Source of the DNA: Saccharomycopsis phalli
Lineage: Eukaryota; Ascomycota; Saccharomycetes; Ascoideales; Saccharomycopsidaceae
DNA length: 64,000 nt
Reading direction: 5' to 3'
NCBI GenBank assembly: GCA_020342235.1
Contig: CP073216.1
Span: forward strand, 124,001 to 188,000
The notes below the pieces were generated by a model. The model ran no database searches. It was not told the origin of the DNA and saw nothing but the letters and a program-made list of their open reading frames with translations. Both the position numbers and the translations under genes were made by a program. Shown piece by piece: positions 9,230-19,100 of the stretch (position 1 is the stretch's first letter; every line of letters begins with the position of its first letter).

Positions 9230-10293
9230 ATGTCAATTGTGAAGCGTCAGAAGGTTAATTCACAAGTTGCTAATAGCACAGTAAGTTTATTTGGTTGTTA
9301 ATAGAGTTGAGTTACTAACGCAAATAGCACAATGACTCACGATTGATAGAACAGGCTCTTGTGCTTGAAGGTCATCAGAGGTTTGTGTTGGCCAACAAGT
9401 TCAGCACCGATGGGTCAATGATTGCTTCTGGAGGTTCAGATAAGCTTCTTCATCTCTGGAACACACCCTCATCGGATATTCTAAAGGATGACTCGATTCC
9501 CGTGAATTTTGCCAGTTTGGCTGGCCATAAAAGTGCAATTACGTCTATTGAATGGATTTCCGACGGACATACATTGGCAACAGGAAGTGCCGACCGGACT
9601 TTAGGAATTTGGGACACTGTGACAGGAAGCAGAGTCAGAAAGCTCACTGGTCATTCTTTAGTGGTCAATGACATTAGTAGTTTCCAAGGAGACAGTTTAG
9701 TTAGTGTCTCTGATGATGAGCGAGTGTTCTTGTGGGATGCACGAACGAAGCGTCATGTGGGTGAAATGAAAACGGAATATCCGCTATTGGCGGTTGCTGT
9801 GGGGAAAAGGGAACCTAATCTTGTGTTTTGTTCCGGTATCGATCCCACAATCTACGCATATGATACAAGAGATACAGCTACACCACTTTTTCAGATAGAT
9901 ACGTTGCATTCAGACGCTATAACATCGCTCAGTTTATCCAATGATGACTTCACTTTGGTGTCAAACTCCATGGATGGGAGCATTAGAGTGTATGATGCAA
10001 CCCCGTTTGCAGATTCTAATATCGAGCGAATAAAGCCCATTATCTTCGAAGAGGCTTCTGCCGGAGACGAAAAGTTATTGATTCGCGCAAGGCAGTTCAT
10101 TAGGGATGGTGTTCCTTATGTGATTGCAGGATCAAGTGACAGTTGCAGTGTGGTATTGAACATGAGAACTGAAACATTGACTACAAAACTACACGGTCAC
10201 GAAGGAACAGTGATTGATGTAGATGTGCACCCAACAGAAAATATAGTTCTTTCAGGTTCTACTGACGGGAAGCTAATTGTGAGAGAAATTTAA
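9230..10293 (+). CDS. SNRNP40: WD40 protein of the U5 snRNP (SNRNP40/Cwf17 type, spliced)
   Basis: Seven-bladed WD40 propeller resembling human U5-40K and S. pombe Cwf17, which sit next to Prp8 in the spliceosome. Exon 1 is 9230-9280 (17 codons, starting MSIVKRQK), the intron 9281-9327 (47 nt; GTAAGT donor, TACTAAC branch 10 nt before the TAG acceptor) and exon 2 9328-10293, giving 338 residues. The exon 2 frame contains no ATG until well inside the first WD repeat, so exon 1 supplies the start. Repeats show GH...W(D/N) pairs: GHQRF-LWNT, GHKSA-IWDT, GHSLV-LWDA and a final GHEGTVIDVDVHP. S. cerevisiae has lost this gene. Its stop codon overlaps that of the convergent SNF2 gene. The exact spliceosomal assignment rests on overall resemblance; another WD40 role cannot be fully excluded. 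Confidence 0.82.
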
Positions 10294-13200
10294 ACCGAGA
10301 ACCTAAGTCTCTTTTGTTTCAAGAGAGCCTTGAGTTTCACTCGCTTGTCTCTTGACTCGTCCGCAACATCGGCTTCATCGGCTTCTTGAATGGAGTGCAT
10401 TATAGAGTCATCATCTACCATATCTTTCTTTAAATGCGTCTCGTTGATCTTGTTTAGTGCCTCCTCAGTGAACAATGGCAAGTCCCATTTTCTCAAACTC
10501 TTGTCCAAGTATCCAACAGGCCTTAACAATGCATAGGGATCGTCGTATAGTTCCTTTATTAATCCAATCTTGGCATCTGTATCATTATTGGGCTGGTTAA
10601 TGTCTATCAAATACTTATCCTCAGAAAGTGTCGGTGCGCTGAAACTGCTATACTCATTCTCATCATTTCCAATATCCAAAAATTCGTGGTGTTCAAAATA
10701 ATCCTTCATTCCATGGTCGTCATATACGTCCTTGGTACTCTCATCCGTTTCGTCTAGCTCTCGACGCCGTTTATACATTTCCTCCTCCAATGTGCCTTTG
10801 AGTATCAATGTTTCCACGGCAACATGCTTAGTCTGACCAATTCTATGGGCTCTTTTTATTGCCTGTGCCTCCACTTCTTTTTGCCACACAGGACTTATAA
10901 AATACATCCTAGTCGCTGAAATGATAGTGAGCCCTCTTGAGGCGAGCTTGATGTCCATTATTAAAGAAATGCCAGTACCCGTATGCTGCTTGAACTCGAT
11001 CAACTTTGAATTTCGCTTGTATACTGGGATCGAAGCGCTGTACAATAGATAGTCTAGCCCTAGTAAGTCGAGCATTTCGACCAAATAATACGCAGAATCC
11101 TCAAACTGATAGAATACAATGCTTTTAACACCATTACAAGAATGGTCTAGTAGCCGAGATACTAAATAGGTTAATTTGGCCGATAATGTACCCAAAACTT
11201 TGGCCTTTCTGGTGTCATTGACTGCGATTTCCGAAAAGTCCAGTGGCTTGTAGATATCATCGATCAAAGCCTCATAACTATTCCGTCGTTTGCGCTTTTT
11301 CTTCTTTTGCTTCAGCGGGATAGAGCCAGTATCTTCTGCAACAGACTTGATCAACTTTACATCAAGCCCATCAGAATTACCTGCAAGCTTCTTGGCTTTC
11401 TTGTGCTGTGTCTTCCAATAAGCTCTCCAGAACTTCTTTGAATCTTCTTCGATTCGTGTCAGGAGTTCATCTCGGTTATTCAAGAATCGGTTCTTGAAGT
11501 AGAACTTTTGAATGGAATTCAACTGCATGTAAGGGTATATGCTGACGTTTCTGGACTCCGAGAGATAATCAACACAATAGTTCTTGGAATACTCCACTGG
11601 CAATCCCGACACAAAGATCAACATCTCGTGCATTGTAGAAGATGCTCTCCAAATTTTATTTGATAGTGCAAGTCTGGCTGATTCAATGCATCTCGAGAGC
11701 TTGAGTCTATCCTGAACAGAATAATAAAACTGGTTGCTTGGCTTGACCTTCATTTTATTCAATGACTTCTCACAAATGGACACTAACGCTTCGATATCAT
11801 GCTGAGAAAATCCAACCCAATGGAATGTCAGCCTTTGGAGGTTAGTGATCAAGCGCTTTAATGATCCTCTGTTCTTTGGATGAAACATATAGTCCTGATC
11901 CTCACGCTCAGAGGTAACAGCATTAGTAGCAAGAACCGATATAAATAGATTAATGGATATTTTGTTGTGCAAAGAAGGTTCAAGGAATATGGCCTTATGC
12001 GTCAAAGGTGGAAGATTTATATCAGCCTCCACGGTAGAAATAGCGTGCCTAATCAACAACCCTCTAAGGAAACTCGCTACGCTTTCCAGTGAGCCAAAGG
12101 CATTGGAAATAAACGGTTTAATAATTGTCTTTGAAAATAAGCTTGAATCACTAGCCCACGGGTCAATCTTGAAGAAGTTTCCTACTAAAGTACCAATCTT
12201 TGCCAAGTCGTTACGGGCAACGAATTTGCGCTTGATAGAGTACTCCTGTTTACCAACATCCAGGTTTTTTTGCTGTTTTTCATGATTGACATTGTTGTTG
12301 AATGAAGAGCTTTCCAACTCCTCATTGACATGGATGTTGGTTAGCCCAGAGGTAGGTGTACCACTGATTAACCACTTTCTTTCTACTTGCAAGTGTTTTG
12401 ACAAGTCAGCCAACCTTGTGGTCTTTGTGCTAACAGAATGTCCTTCATCAATTATAAGTCTTTTCCAGTAGACACCTTTAAGTGGAGAATCGTGTACGCT
12501 TGCTTCTTGAACATAAGAAGAGACGCCCATAAGAACCAAGTCATAGTTGATGATTTCCAATGAACTTGGAAGCTGGTAATCGCTCTTGATAGTTGTGTTG
12601 TGATATGGTACATATAAGACGTTCAAATAATCGTCTAAGCAGTGTTTTCGGATCTCAGTTATCCACTGGTAGTATAGATTGTTAGGCACCACCACTAGTG
12701 TTGTACTGGAAAGATATAGTCTTGTGGTAGCTTGTTGCGGTAACGATCTCAAGCTGAGTCTCCTCTCGGGCTGCTTGCTGTTTATCATTTCAAAATAGCA
12801 CGGGTTCTTTGTTAATAGTTCGATAATGGAATCGGGTAGGTACTCCTTGTAGACTTTCCAGGATATACTGTTGTAGTTTATTGCATGGGAGCATAGTTCT
12901 GTCAACGATAGAACCCGGTTGGGTAGCAACAGACCTTTTAAAACATTTTCTGGCATATCTGCCACTTGGCTTTTGGTCAAACATATCAAAGCGAGGCATA
13001 TGCATGTTTTGCCAAATCCCATATTCTCTGCTAGAATTCCTCCTCTGGGCAGCTGGTATGTTATTGAATTGAGGGCAAACTCGCAGGTATCCAAGTCGAA
13101 ATAATACTTATGCTGCTGACATATGCCTTTGAATTCCACCATGTTGGGAATCAATAGCCGGGACTCTTCCATCTCCCGCCTTGCCATTTGGAACACGGAT

Positions 13201-14033
13201 TCCCGCTGGTACTTGTACATTGAACTCTTGATGCCGGGGACTTCGTTACTAAATAGACACTCGGTTAACTCCTTTAATTCGCTATTGGAACTCAAACATT
13301 GCTTGAGATCCTCCTCAGCGACCTCTGTAATGTCCACATTCTCGTACAACTGCAACAACTTCTCTTCCAAGGACATGGAACTGCCTCGAGGCTTGACTGT
13401 AACACCAAGGGCCGTCCGCTGTTTCAATCTTGTAATGTGAACGCCGAAATTGTCATTGTCAAAAACTCGCTGTTCGAAGAATTGGCCCTGTTTCAACAAC
13501 TGTACCGAAAATTCTTGCCATGGCTGGAGACAAGGAAAGAGAATCACCTTGCGTGTTCCATTCAAGATATGGCACACACTGCGCACGTTCCAGCCACAGA
13601 CACTATAATCGAGCACCTTCATCAACTCGGCCATCAAGGACTTGTACGTGGCTTTGTGCCAATCCTGTCCCTTGCCTCGACGGTATCCTAGTCGCGCGTT
13701 GTTGACACTGTCACTGGCTACATCTCTGGGAACGGCATACACCCTAACAGCAACGATGGAGCTGTTTCCAACCGGGAAGTAGTTGTAAGTCGCCCGGACA
13801 TGCCAGCGTTCTATCAAATAACGCAATACAATCAAGATATAGGAGAGGGTGTGTGGTTTGAGGGGATCATGCAATCTATAGTACCGGGAGTCGTAGGCCA
13901 ATGGCAAGACAAACCATCTCCATCCATCTGGGGCTAGGCCTTCTTGGTGGATTCGCGGGCAATCATACAAATACAACGTGCCCAAAGGTATTAGAGAATC
14001 CAATTTTCCCGCGACAGTAGTGAGCTCCTCCAT
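10290..14033 (-). CDS. SNF2-family DNA-dependent ATPase
   Basis: Large (1247 aa) Swi2/Snf2-type ATPase. The sequence shows motif I in the block LAENMGFGKT (about residue 345), a DEGH Walker B box (about 520), ISGTPTSG (motif III) and, in the second lobe, a motif V region (SLIMDIKLASRGLTI) and motif VI RAHRIGQT (about 1090). The N-terminal 270 residues (rich in Trp/Tyr, for example GLAPDGWRWFVLPLAY) match no domain I can name. The inter-lobe insert carries Lys-rich clusters (KKKKRKRRN, about 905) and no RING Cys/His pattern, arguing against Irc20/Rad5/Uls1-type ubiquitin ligases. Probably a nuclear chromatin or repair translocase. It ends in a four-base convergent overlap with SNRNP40, and a CACGTG at 14069-14074 lies 36 bp before the ATG. 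No S. cerevisiae orthologue is assigned. Confidence 0.85.
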   Translation of the reverse strand: MEELTTVAGKLDSLIPLGTLYLYDCPRIHQEGLAPDGWRWFVLPLAYDSRYYRLHDPLKPHTLSYILIVLRYLIERWHVRATYNYFPVGNSSIVAVRVYAVPRDVASDSVNNARLGYRRGKGQDWHKATYKSLMAELMKVLDYSVCGWNVRSVCHILNGTRKVILFPCLQPWQEFSVQLLKQGQFFEQRVFDNDNFGVHITRLKQRTALGVTVKPRGSSMSLEEKLLQLYENVDITEVAEEDLKQCLSSNSELKELTECLFSNEVPGIKSSMYKYQRESVFQMARREMEESRLLIPNMVEFKGICQQHKYYFDLDTCEFALNSITYQLPRGGILAENMGFGKTCICLALICLTKSQVADMPENVLKGLLLPNRVLSLTELCSHAINYNSISWKVYKEYLPDSIIELLTKNPCYFEMINSKQPERRLSLRSLPQQATTRLYLSSTTLVVVPNNLYYQWITEIRKHCLDDYLNVLYVPYHNTTIKSDYQLPSSLEIINYDLVLMGVSSYVQEASVHDSPLKGVYWKRLIIDEGHSVSTKTTRLADLSKHLQVERKWLISGTPTSGLTNIHVNEELESSSFNNNVNHEKQQKNLDVGKQEYSIKRKFVARNDLAKIGTLVGNFFKIDPWASDSSLFSKTIIKPFISNAFGSLESVASFLRGLLIRHAISTVEADINLPPLTHKAIFLEPSLHNKISINLFISVLATNAVTSEREDQDYMFHPKNRGSLKRLITNLQRLTFHWVGFSQHDIEALVSICEKSLNKMKVKPSNQFYYSVQDRLKLSRCIESARLALSNKIWRASSTMHEMLIFVSGLPVEYSKNYCVDYLSESRNVSIYPYMQLNSIQKFYFKNRFLNNRDELLTRIEEDSKKFWRAYWKTQHKKAKKLAGNSDGLDVKLIKSVAEDTGSIPLKQKKKKRKRRNSYEALIDDIYKPLDFSEIAVNDTRKAKVLGTLSAKLTYLVSRLLDHSCNGVKSIVFYQFEDSAYYLVEMLDLLGLDYLLYSASIPVYKRNSKLIEFKQHTGTGISLIMDIKLASRGLTIISATRMYFISPVWQKEVEAQAIKRAHRIGQTKHVAVETLILKGTLEEEMYKRRRELDETDESTKDVYDDHGMKDYFEHHEFLDIGNDENEYSSFSAPTLSEDKYLIDINQPNNDTDAKIGLIKELYDDPYALLRPVGYLDKSLRKWDLPLFTEEALNKINETHLKKDMVDDDSIMHSIQEADEADVADESRDKRVKLKALLKQKRLRFSV

Positions 14034-14068
14034 GGGTCAATGGGCATCTGAAATTGTTCAAGAAGCCA

Positions 14069-14074
14069 CACGTG
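14069..14074. promoter_or_regulatory. CACGTG palindrome before the SNF2-family gene
   Basis: CACGTG, the E-box bound by Cbf1 and related bHLH factors in yeasts. It sits 36 bp before the ATG of the SNF2 gene, in the 95-bp gap to homocitrate synthase. Similar sites occur at 8174, 15895, 30950, 48605, 61342 and 63813, each between genes. Confidence 0.4.
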
Positions 14075-14128
14075 ACGCACCTACAAGGCTACAAGTATTG
14101 GGTCCATGGGACTGTATATTCATCTGTT

Positions 14129-15454
14129 TTAAGCGGTCTTTTGCTTTTTAGCGTCCGGTTCCTCGTTAATGTCCAAGCTGTCGCTCACTTTGTCGCCTTT
14201 GGCTGGGCGAACCTGAGGCGTGGTGATGTCAGCATGAAACTCCTTGATGATGGAGTCGACGTCGTCAATGTTCAATGGACGAACGTCAGCCAATTGCTTG
14301 ACCTTGACAGTGACCTCCTTGACCTGGTCGTCGGTTAAGTGCAAGTTCAATTGGTCGACTCTGGTCTTGATTGCGTTCCAGCCAGTGAGTCTGTGGGCAA
14401 AGTGGATGTATCTGGTCAATCCAAAGTCAGAAGGATTCAAGATCTCGTAGGTGGATGGGTTGGCCAAGATCGCCTTGGAGTGGATTCCAGCCTTGTGGGT
14501 GAATGCACAGAACCCGGTGATTGGGTTGTTGAATGGCACGTTCACCTGTACCGCATCAGCCACCAAGTTCTCCAAGTCCCGCAACTTGTGCAACTTGTAT
14601 TTGGACATCACGTACTCTCTGTCGGCGGCAATCATCCGGGCCATGAGTCCTCCCAACGGAGTGATTCCGTTTCTCTCTCCGATTCCCAACACCGACACGT
14701 CAATCAACTTGGCTCCAGCCTCCAAGGCAGTGTACGCATTGGCAATGGCACAGCCAGTGTCATTGTGGAAATGGCACTCAATGTCACAGTGGACAACGGA
14801 TTTCAAGGTTCTCACCAAGTCGTAAACCTGTCTAGGGTTGGCACAGCCCACGGTGTCGGCAATACCCACTCTGTTGACACCAATCTTGTCGACGGTCTTG
14901 TAGATGTTCAACAAGTCGACAATGTCAGAACGGAACGAGTCCTCCGAGGAAAATCGGATCTCAATACCGTGCGACTTGACAAACTCAATGACCTCGACCG
15001 CAGCGTTGGTAATATACGTCATATCCTTTCCATGAGAGAATTCCCGCAAAAACGACGAGGTTCCAATCACCACATCAACACCGTCAACACCAGTCTCCAC
15101 TGCGATTCTGGCATCGTCCATGTGACATCTAATGTGTGTGAGAATCTTGGCCTTCAAGCCGAGTTTACAGATAGCCTCACAGTCACTCTTGGATTGCTCA
15201 GAGGCCACTGGCGAAGTAAGTTCAATGTAGTCTACTCCGAAATCATCCAATGCCTTTGCAATTTCAATCTTCTTTTCGGTGGTGAAAAAAGCGTTGGAAA
15301 ATTGCTCACCCTCTCTCAAGGTAGATTCGATTAACTGGAACTTGGAGACGTTGGACAAAAAGTCTGCAGGATTTGGTCCATATGGATTAACCTGGACTGT
15401 GGACTTTGGTTCCTCTGATATTTTTTTAAACCCGTTTTCTTCTGGATTGCTCAT
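14129..15454 (-). CDS. LYS21: Homocitrate synthase
   Basis: Condenses acetyl-CoA with 2-oxoglutarate to homocitrate, the first and lysine-inhibited step of the fungal alpha-aminoadipate pathway. The 441-residue DRE-TIM barrel enzyme has STLREGEQF near residue 44 (substrate and metal site), HFHNDTG near 225 (metal-binding histidines) and [12 protein letters not shown] near 255. It is followed by the C-terminal region carrying [11 protein letters not shown] and [10 protein letters not shown]. The tail ends in a short basic DAKKQKTA, like the nuclear Lys20/Lys21 forms of S. cerevisiae. The length is as expected (428-440). The start at 15454 is the first ATG, and the conserved region begins about 35 residues in. 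The paralogue (LYS21 or LYS22 in CTG-clade naming) cannot be decided from one copy. Confidence 0.95.
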   Translation of the reverse strand: MSNPEENGFKKISEEPKSTVQVNPYGPNPADFLSNVSKFQLIESTLREGEQFSNAFFTTEKKIEIAKALDDFGVDYIELTSPVASEQSKSDCEAICKLGLKAKILTHIRCHMDDARIAVETGVDGVDVVIGTSSFLREFSHGKDMTYITNAAVEVIEFVKSHGIEIRFSSEDSFRSDIVDLLNIYKTVDKIGVNRVGIADTVGCANPRQVYDLVRTLKSVVHCDIECHFHNDTGCAIANAYTALEAGAKLIDVSVLGIGERNGITPLGGLMARMIAADREYVMSKYKLHKLRDLENLVADAVQVNVPFNNPITGFCAFTHKAGIHSKAILANPSTYEILNPSDFGLTRYIHFAHRLTGWNAIKTRVDQLNLHLTDDQVKEVTVKVKQLADVRPLNIDDVDSIIKEFHADITTPQVRPAKGDKVSDSLDINEEPDAKKQKTA

Positions 15455-16179
15455 TTTCGTTTCGGTAATAAATCGTAATTCTGGTTGGAAAAACTATTTT
15501 TGCTCAGGCGTGACGAAATATTTAAAGTGAAATTTTTCAGCGAATGACTAATAGCCTGCGCCTAACCGTGAGCCCCTCCAAAGCGGATCCGACAAAGTGC
15601 CAAAATGTCAAGTACCGTAATACCCGCCCCGTTGGTACTTGTCCCGACTTGAAATTTTCAAGCTCCTTCAAGCAATAAAGACGGTCTGATACCTGCGTAT
15701 TTACCCGGCCAGAGTAAGCAATGGGATTGGCGTCTCATCCGGCCTAATTGGGGTAATATAATGATACATTATTTGCATGTATCAGAAGTATGCTTATTAT
15801 AAATTAAGCCCAAATTCAATGGCAAACAATATGTAGGCCCTGTACCTTAAAACCATATTTCCAGCCCTAGCAAATATCCACATAAACCCATCATCACGTG
15901 ATCGGAGTGTAAAGCTGGTTAACCTTTTGGCACAATTGAGTAAAGCTGTACTTTAGGTTGTTACCTTAAAAATACTTTACAAGTGCAAGTAGCGAATATA
16001 ATACTGCGATTACAGTGAAACTATCAAGGTTTATCAGGGCAAAATATTTGGAAACGTTCGGTTAAATTGCTGGGTCTAATATATTACTGTTGCTTTTGAC
16101 TGGTGTTGTCCCAGTTTCTCGAAGCAGAAATTTAGAATTTGATTTGGTTACATCCACCTTGGCGAACTAGACCGTTAAA
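15455..16179. other. Intergenic: divergent LYS21 / BNI1 promoters
   Basis: A 725-bp divergent region. Near LYS21 it holds TGACTAA (about 15546), one base from the Gcn4 core TGACTCA. Nearer BNI1 it holds the palindrome TCACGTGA (15894-15901). No open frame of note, RNA gene or strong repeat was seen. Confidence 0.55.
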
Positions 16180-19100
16180 ATGAGTGCACAAAGACAAGGG
16201 TCCAGTTCTTTATTCTCCGGATTGAAAAAATTCACTTCCCGGAGTGATAACGATGGGGAATCTGTGTACTCTGATAAAAGAAGACAACCTAGCATATCTT
16301 CTTTTTCGTCGCAATCCACCAATCAAAACTCGATGCTGCACCATGGCTCGGTCCAAACATTGGATACAAAGATGTCAACCACTCAGTCCCCGCCTTCTCC
16401 CTCGCTGCGTGGCTCCAACATAACATTGACTTACAAGGATATCAACGCGCTCACAGACATCAAGCCCATTCCCTCGGTCAAGGGATATGTCTCGAGCCCG
16501 TATCAAGTGGGTAAAAAGTCCCAGTTCCGCAACCACATGTCTTCGTCGCACCACTCTTTGCATTCATCGACCAGTCACAGTAGCCACAAGACCAGCCACA
16601 GTGTGAGCTCCAACGCTACAGACTTCCAGATGAAGATGCCAGATGATCCTGCTATTATTGACGAGAAGTTCAACGAGCTTATGGCCAAGCGGGACTTTAA
16701 GAGCTTACCACCCAAGGCTAGAAACGAAATGTACAATTATAGCTATGCAAAGAAATGGATGCTCATCTACCAGGACGCGTTGGGTGACTACAAAAAGCAG
16801 GAGCGTCGTGATAAGCAGGGCGAGGAGTCTGTCACCCCTGAGTTTTATGTTAAGAGACTCGTGGACAAGACAATCACCGTGCAACAATTGGGCAACTTGT
16901 GGGTGTCCTTGAGAACCGAGCCTGTGTCATGGGTCTCAGGGTTTATAGACTCTCAGGGCGTGATAGTGTTGTGTAACGTGCTCCAGCAACTATACACAAG
17001 GAACCGACACCTGAACGTGCTAGCGGATGAGATGTTGGACCGAGAGAACCTGATCATGAGATGTATCAAGGCTGTCTTGAACGTTGCACCGGGCGCAAAC
17101 GCGGCCTTGCGGTCTAAATTATGTGTGAGCACTATTACCCAGGCCATTGTATCTCCCAAGTTTTCCACCCGGAAAGTAGTGACGGAAATGATGTTGTTTT
17201 TCCTGCACTGGATGCCGCCTGAAGGGTATAAGCAAGTGTTGAAGGCCTTGGACAATCTAAGTGCAGATAACCCGTACGACAATGTCAAGGGCATGGAGAA
17301 GTACATGCCAAAGTCCAAGAAGGACTCCTCGTCCAGCTCCAAGTCAAGACGTTTCGAGGAATGGCTTAATGTAGTGTCGCAGACCATCGAGGGAAGAGGC
17401 AAGATGGGGTCCTTGGTAGGTGCCTCGGATGAATACAAATCCGGTGGCCAGAGCAACGAGAACCAGTTTTTGGAGTATTGTGCCACGACTGTGATATTGA
17501 TCAACTCCATAACCCAAGGAGGAGAAGACTTTCGAATCAGAACACACATACGAGCCCAGCTTAGAGCCGCCGGATTAACCAAGCTCTTTAAGCGGATGCT
17601 GGATTTGGGTAGTGAAGCCCTCAACTCGCGAATGCAAGACTTTGAAACCAACGCGGCCATCGACTATGAGTCCTTGGTGAAGACTGACCGAGTCGGTAAG
17701 AATGTCAATATCAACGATCCAGTGTCTTTGACTGAACAGGTATGGAACAAGGTCAAGGGCACTGAGGCAGAGGGATTCTTCATGTCGACAATGCAGCACT
17801 TATTCTTGACACAAGCCGATCCAATGAAGGCAAATGACAGCAAAGAATTAGTGAGATCTTACAGATTGATCGACGGGATTGTCAGTGGCGTCACCATGCA
17901 CAATACTAGTTCGGATGACGAAACATCCATCAACATTGCCGTGCAGCGATTGTTTGCTGGTTTGCAAAGCGACGAGACTGCCAAAAGAGCCATTTTAGAG
18001 GCAAAGGAGGCCACTCGAAGAGCGGAGGAGTCCAGAGCTGAGCGAGATGAGTTGGCCAGGCAATTATCACTAGGGGCTGACGGAATGTTGGAGAAGTTGA
18101 CCAAGGAGTTGAAGGAGCAAGAAATCGTATTGATGAGACAGGGTCGCATGAATGCGCAATTGGCTAACGAATTGGACGAGTTGAAAAGCCAGCACTTGCT
18201 CGAAAAGAACCACCAGGAGTTGGAGATGAGAGAGTTGTTTATTGCACTCAATGGAAAGGGGGCTACTCCCGATGGAGATTCCAAAGAGCAGATATTAAAG
18301 CAGTTGAAACAGAAATTGGCAGAAAAGAAGGACGAGTACAAGATACAGAGTAACACTTGGGGTAAGACTGTGGAACCTAACACACGGTTAAGAAGTTTAA
18401 GAGACAAGATGGACGACTTGGGACGACAGGCTCGGGAACTCGAAATGACTGATTTCGAAAACAAGTCGAGAAACTCCAGGGATATCTTGCAGGAACAAGT
18501 TACTGTGCCTGTTCGGCCGGCTCGAGATGATGACCGCGATAAGTTGGGTCAATTGAGAAAGCGGTTGGAAAGCTTGCAGAATGATTCTAATGATATTATG
18601 AAATACAGCGACGATCAGCGTTTTGCTGAGCTTATGAAGCGACAAAAGTACTTGGCATATGACCGCTTGAAGCAGTTGGAGCTTGATTTTGGCGACTTTA
18701 ATATTGATTTCAACAGCGATCTCCCTGAAAAATCCATGAGCGACGATGCGGGCCAGAACGAGTATATGTCAAAACTCAGGGAAGAATTATCAGAAGTGGC
18801 GAGATTGAAGAATGAATTGCAAAACAGATTGAAGCAGTTGAACGAGCAAAAGACAGTGTCTTCGACCGAAGAACCGGTAGACTATAACGCGGTGCCTCTG
18901 GTGAAGACCGAACAGATGCCAGAATCAAATGTGGCCGTTAGCCGGAAAACAGTGCAACAGTTGGAAGAGAAATACGTCTCTGGAAAGGTGCAACCGTCGA
19001 TCAGCGAGGTGATTGAGAGTGGAGCAGGCACTAATGAAGTGATCAAAGGAAACGTGGATGCGCAATTCAAACCAGTTTTGAATGAAATAATCAAAAAAGG

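Noticed and set aside
15580-15600. Lys14 site in the homocitrate synthase promoter (TCC...GGA)
   Set aside because: The TCC and GGA arms are five bases apart instead of three, so it does not fit the TCCRNYGGA consensus.
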